Position numbers and translations under genes: made by a program
Notes under the pieces: generated by a model
What the model was told of the DNA's origin: nothing
Databases searched by the model: none
What the model saw: the letters and a program-made list of their open reading frames with translations, nothing else
Assembly (NCBI GenBank): GCA_030824295.1
Contig: JAVBYA010000401.1
Location: forward strand, 1 to 5,355
Length of the DNA stretch: 5,355 bases
From: Bacteroidota bacterium
GTDB lineage: Bacteria > Bacteroidota > Ignavibacteria > UBA10030 > UBA8401
Direction: 5' to 3'
Shown here: positions 1-5,355 of the stretch, in pieces
Position numbering within the stretch: position 1 is the stretch's first letter
How the letters are laid out: each line of letters starts with the position of its first letter

Positions 1-181
1 CAAGGTATTTCAACTTTTTAATAAATAATTGATTGTTGAAATATTTAATTTGCTGTATTCGCCATTCACCATCAAATGGTGTTACTCTCACTTCGGGCAA
101 AGGCAAAAGCTTCATAGATTCATTATGAGCAACATTCAAAATATTTGTGTTATATGGTTCACCCGGAAATCTAAGTCCCAT
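1..181 (-). CDS. Possible partial hypothetical protein (N-terminal 60 codons, runs off left edge)
   Basis: An open frame starts at ATG 181-179 and continues for 60 codons without a stop to the window edge. An in-frame TGA lies four codons upstream of the ATG, so the start is bounded, and an AGG about 8 nt upstream could serve as a weak ribosome binding site. The predicted peptide begins MGLRFPGEPYNTNIL and later contains an aromatic/basic stretch (GEWRIQQIKYFNN). No signal peptide, membrane segment or known motif is evident and I do not recognise a family. The codons are strongly A/T-ending, unlike the GC-richer glnN and nagA genes, which suggests foreign DNA or non-coding DNA. It shares the strand of all the other genes and lies next to a transposase remnant. 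A chance open frame in AT-rich DNA is a real alternative, and the plus strand is also open across this stretch. Confidence 0.35.
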   Translation of the reverse strand, partial: MGLRFPGEPYNTNILNVAHNESMKLLPLPEVRVTPFDGEWRIQQIKYFNNQLFIKKLKYL

Positions 182-234
182 AATGTTGACCTGTCACCAC
201 ATAATGTGCCAACGCTTAGTTTAGTATTTCCGCC

Positions 235-421
235 TCAGGCACCTGCCTGCCGGTCCCGAAGGGACACCTTTGGTGCAGGCAGGTTGACAATCCGAAGCTG
301 ATACAATGATTCTGGTGCCGGTGGTCTGTAGCCTAATGGACTGAGTATCCTCTCCGAGTAATAAAAACTTCCTCCATCTCTCCGTAAAATCCCTCGCTTC
401 GGTCAATGTAAAAAAGAACTC
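235..421 (-). pseudogene. IS3-like transposase (DDE integrase core), C-terminal remnant with frameshift
   Basis: Two minus-strand frames join to give a recognisable transposase C-terminus. From 421 one frame reads EFFFTLTEARDFTERWRKF. The next frame continues FYYSERILSPLGYRPPAPES and ends at TGA 237-235. This resembles the end of the IS3-family rve/integrase domain, in which a conserved stretch of the type 'RPHSSLGYRPPAPE' follows an acidic/WR segment. The break falls at a run of five T (plus-strand A 363-367): with four T the two halves read through as WRKFYYSERI. Upstream, a TGA (424-422) interrupts the frame and no N-terminal part, DDE residues or OrfA is present, so it cannot be active. 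The last 16 or so residues (LPAPKVSLRDRQAGA) are encoded by a palindromic element and are probably not native. The assignment rests on motif recognition; no terminal inverted repeats could be paired inside the window. Confidence 0.65.
241..284. repeat. Compact palindromic element (three-way-junction fold)
   Basis: Ten-base outer arms ACCTGCCTGC (241-250) and GCAGGCAGGT (275-284) are perfectly complementary. They enclose two small hairpins: GTCCC-GAA-GGGAC (253-265) and ACC-TTT-GGT (266-274). The whole 44 bases can fold as a closed three-way junction on either strand. It lies in the tail of the transposase remnant and supplies that frame's last residues and stop. It looks like a REP- or MITE-like insertion; no flanking target duplication is visible. 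Confidence 0.6.
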
Positions 422-451
422 TCAATTGAGCAACTCATCACTTAATATCCG

Positions 452-471
452 AATTGAGGGTGAGCGTCACC
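452..471 (+). repeat. 20-bp direct repeat, copy 1, carrying the GGTGAGCGTCACC 13-mer
   Basis: AATTGAGGGTGAGCGTCACC here is repeated exactly at 649-668. Its last 13 bases (459-471) are a near-palindrome with arms GGTGA and TCACC around a GCG centre, and that core recurs elsewhere in the window. Confidence 0.8.
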
Positions 472-477
472 CTTATA

Positions 478-502
478 GATCGACTCTGGAGAGTCGATCA
501 AC
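478..502 (-). repeat. 25-bp palindromic repeat, left copy
   Basis: Ten-base arms GATCGACTCT (478-487) and AGAGTCGATC (490-499) surround a GG centre and could form a near-perfect hairpin. With the following AAC, all 25 bases are the exact reverse complement of 3872-3896. It lies in non-coding DNA in the 3' flank of glnN. Confidence 0.85.
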
Positions 503-549
503 TTTATGGTCGGCAGGCTCTTCTTCCCTTCTTTTCTTTCCTTAAACTC

Positions 550-572
550 TGCGTTCTTTGCGAACTCTGCGG
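550..572 (-). repeat. CGCAAAG/CGCAGAG-rich block, left copy (inverted)
   Basis: These 23 bases are the exact reverse complement of 3837-3859. Read on the minus strand they are short units of the type CGCAGAG / CGCAAAG spaced about 9 bp apart, the same unit that dominates 3501-3760. Confidence 0.8.
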
Positions 573-626
573 TGTGGATTCACAATATTCAAGGCCGGGA
601 TGAAGCATGCCGGCTGCAGGTAAAGA

Positions 627-641
627 AACCTTGCGAAGGTT
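627..641. repeat. 15-bp near-palindrome AACCTTGCGAAGGTT
   Basis: Six-base arms AACCTT and AAGGTT flank a GCG centre. The same element recurs, slightly altered, as an inverted pair at 3901-3952. The GCG centre is shared with the GGTGAGCGTCACC 13-mer, so the two may belong to one class. Confidence 0.7.
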
Positions 642-648
642 GAAGATT

Positions 649-668
649 AATTGAGGGTGAGCGTCACC
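649..668 (+). repeat. 20-bp direct repeat, copy 2, carrying the GGTGAGCGTCACC 13-mer
   Basis: An exact second copy of 452-471, with the 13-mer core at 656-668. It lies 9 bp from the paired 13-mers at 678-722, so three copies fall within 67 bp. Confidence 0.8.
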
Positions 669-677
669 TGTAGTGAA

Positions 678-722
678 GGTGAGCGTCACCAATGGATAAT
701 TGTTCTTCCGGTGACGCTCACC
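678..722. repeat. Inverted pair of 13-mers (BIME-like hairpin) beyond the glnN terminator
   Basis: GGTGAGCGTCACC (678-690) and its reverse complement GGTGACGCTCACC (710-722) form a perfect 13-bp stem with a 19-nt loop. A pair with the same stem but a different loop is at 4028-4074. In both places the right arm continues CCGTC, giving a shared 16-mer, and in both the pair lies just beyond the terminator of a minus-strand gene. The pattern resembles paired REP sequences (BIMEs). Confidence 0.8.
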
Positions 723-736
723 GTCATTTAAAATGC

Positions 737-764
737 AGATCCCCGAAGTGGCCTTCGGGGATCT
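737..764 (-). terminator. Intrinsic terminator of the lrp-glnN operon
   Basis: A perfect 12-bp stem, AGATCCCCGAAG (737-748) with CTTCGGGGATCT (753-764), has a four-base loop. Read on the minus strand it begins 28 bases past the glnN stop and is followed by GCATTTTAAATG. The T tract is short and offset by three bases, so termination may be partial, but stem strength and position fit a rho-independent terminator. Confidence 0.75.
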
Positions 765-791
765 GAGGTGGAACGGGCAGAACGGCGTCGA

Positions 792-2918
<2,127 letters not shown>

Positions 2919-2922
2919 AGGG

Positions 2923-2930
2923 TCCCTTCT
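2923..2930 (-). promoter_or_regulatory. Ribosome binding site of glnN overlapping the regulator's stop codon
   Basis: AGAAGGGA on the minus strand precedes ATG 2918 with 5 nt between GGG and the start codon. Its first two bases are the last two of the upstream TAG (2931-2929). This implies a shared transcript and likely translational coupling. Confidence 0.75.
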
Positions 2931-3402
2931 ATTTGGTTTTATTGATCTTGATCTTGTTCGTTTCTTTCATCGTGGAGAGGACGATACTGGTCGTGGTGTT
3001 CACCACACCGGACCAGGCCTGGATCTTGGACAACAATTTCTCGAGTGTGGAGGTGTTCTCCGTCCGGATCTTGATGAGATGCGTGCCGGAACCGGTGACG
3101 GAATGGATCTCCAGCACTTCATCCGTCGCTTTTGCATGGTCGATGAACGAATTGTAATGCTTGGAGGAATCGACGGTGACATTGATGAATGCGGTGATAT
3201 CCTTGCCGACCTTCTTCGGATCGACGAAGGCGGTATAGCCGATGATGATGCCGTTCTCCTCCAGTTTCTTGAGCCGTTCGCTGACGGAGGGGATGCTGAG
3301 ATCGACCGCCTGCGCAAGATCGTTGCGGCGGGTTCGGCCGTTCTTCTGGAGGATATCGATCAGCATGATGTCGATATCGTCCAATTGATGCAGTGAATTC
3401 AT
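2929..3402 (-). CDS. Lrp/AsnC family transcriptional regulator
   Basis: DNA-binding regulator of the feast/famine type, 157 residues, the normal size. An N-terminal winged helix-turn-helix spans about 7-56: LDDIDIMLIDILQKNGRTRR, then DLAQAVDLSIPSVSERLKKL, with the recognition helix near 36-48, closing on GIIIGYTAFVDP. A RAM (ligand-binding and oligomerisation) domain follows at about 68-145. The usual turn before its later strands reads VTGSGTHLIKI (102-112), whereas many family members have an acidic 'TGxYD' type turn there. The last 11 residues are a lysine/asparagine-rich tail. ATG 3402 is supported by AAGG 7 nt upstream. The gene lies 10 bp before glnN and has its own promoter, so it probably controls glutamine synthetase and itself in response to an amino acid. 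The family is clear; effector and regulon are inference. Confidence 0.93.
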   Translation of the reverse strand: MNSLHQLDDIDIMLIDILQKNGRTRRNDLAQAVDLSIPSVSERLKKLEENGIIIGYTAFVDPKKVGKDITAFINVTVDSSKHYNSFIDHAKATDEVLEIHSVTGSGTHLIKIRTENTSTLEKLLSKIQAWSGVVNTTTSIVLSTMKETNKIKINKTK

Positions 3403-3404
3403 GG

Positions 3405-3459
3405 TTCAACCTTATTCTTTTAGGTTATACATCATTATTTCTTAAAATATAAGGTTGAA
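3405..3459. promoter_or_regulatory. Probable operator: 11-bp inverted repeat flanking the lrp transcription start
   Basis: TTCAACCTTAT (3405-3415) and ATAAGGTTGAA (3449-3459) are perfect inverted copies with centres 44 bp apart, about four helical turns. A weaker related half-site, AGGTTAT, lies between them at 3422-3428. The distal arm covers the end of the -35/-10 spacer and part of the -10 box; the proximal arm covers the gene's AAGG Shine-Dalgarno. Because the distal arm is upstream of the expected start of transcription, an RNA hairpin cannot explain the pair. An autoregulatory Lrp site is the simplest reading. Confidence 0.55.
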
Positions 3460-3474
3460 TTGGGGGAATGTCAA
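3446..3474 (-). promoter_or_regulatory. Sigma-70-type promoter of the lrp-glnN operon
   Basis: On the minus strand TTGACA (3474-3469) is separated by exactly 17 bp from TATATT (3451-3446). Transcription would begin near 3439, leaving a leader of about 37 nt before ATG 3402. The -35 is a perfect consensus and the -10 differs at one position. It is not the TTTG/TAnnTTTG promoter of Bacteroidia. Confidence 0.75.
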
Positions 3475-3500
3475 TAATAATTTATGAAATACGTAAAAAT

Positions 3501-3724
3501 GTCCCGCAGAAGACGCAGATTGACGCAGAAAATCGCAGAAAGATAAGAAACCAATGATTTGAGAATGGTGGTATTCCGGAGGATTGAACGGTGACAAGTC
3601 AGAGAAAAAAGCGTCCCGCAGAAATCGCAGATCACCGCAGAATAACGCAGAAGAGAAATGGAACTATTGATTAGAGAGTGGTGGTAATCCGGAAGATTGA
3701 ATGATGACAATTCAGGAAAATCTC
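3501..3724. repeat. 112-bp tandem duplication with phased CGCAG units
   Basis: Unit 1 (3501-3612) and unit 2 (3613-3724) are both 112 bp and diverged copies, with recognisable shared blocks such as GTCCCGCAGA at the start and GTGGT-A-TCCGGA-GATTGAA in the second half. Each begins with four CGCAG motifs, at 3505/3514/3524/3534 and 3617/3626/3636/3646, so the spacing 9-10-10 is kept exactly. No convincing reading frame crosses it. Confidence 0.75.
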
Positions 3725-3750
3725 ACGCAAAGACGCAAAGTCGCAAAGAA
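3725..3750. repeat. Third, partial CGCAAAG array
   Basis: Directly after the 112-bp units come CGCAAAG motifs at 3726, 3734 and 3742, with 8-bp spacing. The position is where a third 112-bp unit would begin, but the sequence after it no longer matches the other two well. Confidence 0.6.
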
Positions 3751-3809
3751 TTGGAAAAAGGATGGATGAGAGATCGTACAAAACTCGAGGGAAGACCAAG
3801 TCCGGAAGA

Positions 3810-3825
3810 CCGGCGTTTACGCCGG
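3810..3825. repeat. Small GC-rich hairpin
   Basis: CCGGCG (3810-3815) and CGCCGG (3820-3825) pair around a TTTA loop. It is isolated between the CGCAAAG blocks and has no T tract on either side, so it is not called a terminator. Confidence 0.5.
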
Positions 3826-3836
3826 CAACAACAATA

Positions 3837-3859
3837 CCGCAGAGTTCGCAAAGAACGCA
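3837..3859 (+). repeat. CGCAGAG/CGCAAAG-rich block, right copy
   Basis: Exact 23-bp inverted copy of 550-572, with units starting at 3838, 3847 and 3856 (9-bp spacing). It lies 12 bp from the 25-bp palindromic repeat. Confidence 0.8.
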
Positions 3860-3871
3860 AAGGAATGAAAT

Positions 3872-3896
3872 GTTGATCGACTCTCCAGAGTCGATC
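3872..3896 (+). repeat. 25-bp palindromic repeat, right copy
   Basis: Exact reverse complement of 478-502: GTT, then ten-base arms GATCGACTCT and AGAGTCGATC around CC. Together with the adjacent 23-bp block it mirrors the order seen left of glnN. Confidence 0.85.
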
Positions 3897-3900
3897 TAGA

Positions 3901-3952
3901 AAACCCTTGCGAAGGTTACAACGCAATCAATCGTCAACTTTCGCAAGGTTTC
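3901..3952. repeat. Inverted pair of CTTGCGAAGGTT-type near-palindromes
   Basis: The left arm AACCCTTGCGAAGGTT (3902-3917) and the right arm AACTTTCGCAAGGTTT (3936-3951) are inverted, slightly degenerate copies of the 15-mer at 627-641. Each arm is self-complementary and the two arms can also pair with each other, with about 20 bp between them. Confidence 0.65.
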
Positions 3953-3991
3953 GTTCACCTGTAACCGGAATTGTTCATTAAAATCCCATAG

Positions 3992-4011
3992 CCCAGGGAT
4001 TTATCCCTGGG
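3992..4011. repeat. Perfect hairpin CCCAGGGAT / ATCCCTGGG
   Basis: Nine-base arms (3992-4000 and 4003-4011) with only TT between them. No T tract follows on the plus strand, and on the minus strand the element is followed by GCTATGGGATTTTAATG. It may be another dispersed palindrome rather than a terminator. Confidence 0.6.
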
Positions 4012-4027
4012 TCGTGAATCATATGAT

Positions 4028-4074
4028 GGTGAGCGTCACCTTAAAAAAGTGATATAGTATCGGTGACGCTCACC
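4028..4074. repeat. Inverted pair of 13-mers (BIME-like hairpin) beyond the nagA terminator
   Basis: GGTGAGCGTCACC (4028-4040) pairs with GGTGACGCTCACC (4062-4074) around a 21-nt loop. Arms and orientation match 678-722, but the loop is different in sequence. A perfect 10-bp palindrome, ATCATATGAT (4018-4027), abuts the left arm. Confidence 0.8.
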
Positions 4075-4103
4075 GTCTATGCTGGGATGGTATCCCGTCC
4101 AGA

Positions 4104-4134
4104 CAAAAAAACAACCCCGGAGGTCCGGGGTCGT
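4104..4134 (-). terminator. Intrinsic terminator of nagA
   Basis: On the minus strand ACCCCGGA-CC-TCCGGGGT, extended by ACG/TGT outer pairs including a G-U, is followed at once by TGTTTTTTTG. It begins 30 bases past the nagA stop. This is a textbook rho-independent terminator and separates nagA from the downstream lrp-glnN unit. Confidence 0.9.
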
Positions 4135-4164
4135 GGTGTTTCGTTGTCGCAAAAAAGAGCGGAA

Positions 4165-5346
4165 TTATTTCTTGGTGAGGATTCCATCCTTTTGAAATTT
4201 GATGGTCCCTTCGTAGATGGTGGCGTGAACGTTGAAATCATCATCCATCACGACCAGGTCCGCGTCCTTGCCGACGGCGAGGATCCCCTTCTGATGTTCC
4301 AGTCCGAGCACTTTGGCGCCGTTGAGCGAGGCCATGCGGACAGCATCGGTGATCGGGACGCCGACAAGTTTGACCATGTTGCGGACCGCCTCTTCCATAG
4401 TGAGCGTGCTGCCGGCGAGCGTGGTGCCGTTCTCCAGATATGCCCGTTTGTCCTTGACGATGATCTTCTGGTCCATGAAGTGATAGTCACCGTCCGGCAT
4501 GCCGGATGCGCGGATCGCATCGGTCACCAGGATGATTCCGCCGCTCCCTTTGATGTTATGGAGCAGTTTCATCACGATCGGGTCAACATGGACGGCATCG
4601 GCGATGAGTTCCACTTTCAGTTCGTTCCGGAGCAGCGCGGCGACCATGATGCCGGCCTCGCGGTGATGGAACGGACGCATGGCATTGAACATGTGCGTTA
4701 CGTGTGCCGCGCCGTTGTCGATCGCTTTTTCGATATCCTCATAGAGCGCCAGCGTGTGTCCGATGGAAGGAACGACCCCCTGGCTCGCCGCGGCGCGGAT
4801 CACGTCGATGTTCCCCGGCAGTTCCGGCGCAATGGTCATGATCTTGATGGAACCGCGGGCGGAAGCATTCAGCTCGTTCCACATCGCCACGTTCGGTTCC
4901 CACAGATACTCGATCTTGTGCGCCCCTTTGATCAGCGGATTGATGAACGGTCCTTCCATATGGATCCCCCAGATGTTGGAGTCCTTATGGTTCTCGGCAT
5001 ACGAGGCGATGCGGTTCACATCGTTCTTGAGCAGGTCGATCTTCTTGCTGAAGAGCGAGGCGAGCATGCCGGTGGTGCCGTGGGAGAAGAAGAAGTCGGA
5101 GATGATCTTGATCGACTCATCGCTGTCATCCGCAAAGCCTTTGCCGCCGCCGCCATGGACGAGCAGATCGATGAAACCTGGGGTGACGGTCATCCCTTTC
5201 AGGTCGTGGACCGGGATGTCCTTGGAGACCACCACATCGGTGGTCTTCCCCATGTTGGATATCTGCTTGCCGGAGATGACGATGGTGCCGTTCTCGACGA
5301 TGCGGAACGGCGTAACTATTTTGACATTAGTAAGGGCGTAATTCAT
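4165..5346 (-). CDS. nagA: N-acetylglucosamine-6-phosphate deacetylase (NagA)
   Basis: Amidohydrolase that converts GlcNAc-6-phosphate to glucosamine-6-phosphate and acetate, used in amino-sugar catabolism and cell-wall recycling. At 393 residues it has normal length. An N-terminal beta-sandwich half (to about 55) leads into TPGFIDLLVHGGGGKGF (55-71), then GIHMEGPF (127-134) with metal ligand Glu131, PSIGHT (193-198) with His197, THMFNAM (217-223) with His218, HVDP with His253, and LVTDAI (273-278) with the catalytic-type Asp276. AGSTLTMEEAVRN (311-323) is also typical. The first histidine of the HxH metal motif found in many relatives is Leu62 here; E. coli NagA also lacks that motif. ATG 5346 fits family N-termini, but only 9 bases upstream are in view, without a Shine-Dalgarno, and the frame stays open, so an earlier start is possible. 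AgaA-type galactosamine deacetylases are close relatives. Confidence 0.93.
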   Translation of the reverse strand: MNYALTNVKIVTPFRIVENGTIVISGKQISNMGKTTDVVVSKDIPVHDLKGMTVTPGFIDLLVHGGGGKGFADDSDESIKIISDFFFSHGTTGMLASLFSKKIDLLKNDVNRIASYAENHKDSNIWGIHMEGPFINPLIKGAHKIEYLWEPNVAMWNELNASARGSIKIMTIAPELPGNIDVIRAAASQGVVPSIGHTLALYEDIEKAIDNGAAHVTHMFNAMRPFHHREAGIMVAALLRNELKVELIADAVHVDPIVMKLLHNIKGSGGIILVTDAIRASGMPDGDYHFMDQKIIVKDKRAYLENGTTLAGSTLTMEEAVRNMVKLVGVPITDAVRMASLNGAKVLGLEHQKGILAVGKDADLVVMDDDFNVHATIYEGTIKFQKDGILTKK

Positions 5347-5355
5347 GTTCTGGTA

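Noticed and set aside
29..301. 90-codon plus-strand frame
   Set aside because: It starts at TTG with no clear ribosome binding site and runs into the palindromic element and antisense transposase remnant; the minus-strand readings explain the region better.
504..692. 62-codon minus-strand frame
   Set aside because: It spans four separate repeat modules; its codons come from repeats, not from a conserved protein.
3403..3445. Glutamine or other riboswitch in the lrp leader
   Set aside because: The leader after the predicted start is only about 37 nt, too short for a known riboswitch, and the striking inverted repeat has one arm upstream of the transcription start.
3501..3760. CRISPR array
   Set aside because: The repeated units are only 5-7 bp with 2-5 bp between them, and the longer 112-bp units are diverged duplicates; there are no spacer-sized unique sequences between identical repeats and no cas genes.
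3471..3926. Two minus-strand frames of 79 and 67 codons
   Set aside because: They are translations of the CGCAG/CGCAAAG repeats and palindromes (rich in LR, C and S), a common artefact of such repeat DNA, with no ribosome binding site.
4084..4096. GGGAT-GGT-ATCCC as a separate terminator
   Set aside because: Only a 5-bp stem without a T tract, directly beside the much stronger nagA terminator.
4754..5341. 195-codon plus-strand frame
   Set aside because: Antisense shadow of nagA, which has its metal-binding motifs on the minus strand.

Overview
The window reads as chromosomal DNA of a free-living bacterium. Three full genes (a complete glutamine synthetase III, a complete Lrp/AsnC regulator and a near-complete nagA) lie on the minus strand. 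A degraded transposase end and a possible partial gene lie near the left edge, also on the minus strand. The type III glutamine synthetase and the repeat-rich spacers fit the Bacteroidota/Chlorobi (FCB) assemblage. However, the regulator has a TTGACA-17-TATATT promoter and both junctions have readable Shine-Dalgarno sequences. That is unlike typical Bacteroidia and would fit a deeper branch such as Ignavibacteria better. This placement is inference, not proof.

Layout, left to right: 1-181, an AT-rich open frame running off the left edge on the minus strand (possible partial gene). 235-421, the frameshifted C-terminal remnant of an IS3-like transposase, with a compact palindromic element in its tail. 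421-735, the first repeat island. 737-764, terminator of the glutamine synthetase gene. 792-2918, glutamine synthetase III (glnN). 2929-3402, Lrp/AsnC regulator, 10 bp upstream of glnN. 3405-3474, promoter and a probable operator. 3501-4074, the second repeat island, including a 112-bp tandem duplication. 4111-4134, nagA terminator. 4165-5346, N-acetylglucosamine-6-phosphate deacetylase, whose start lies at the right edge.

Regulator and synthetase look like one two-gene operon for ammonium assimilation: one promoter precedes the regulator, the glnN ribosome binding site overlaps the regulator's stop codon, and a strong hairpin follows glnN. NagA is a separate unit, transcribed in the same direction but cut off by its own terminator and about 690 bp of repeats.

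The most unusual content is non-coding. Several short near-palindromes occur in both islands: a 13-mer GGTGAGCGTCACC (six copies), AACCTTGCGAAGGTT and relatives, a 25-bp GATCGACTCT-type palindrome, and a 23-bp CGCAAAG-rich block. They look like a REP/BIME-type modular repeat family. Two of the modules are arranged as mirror images around the lrp-glnN operon. No complete mobile element, RNA gene or CRISPR array was recognised.
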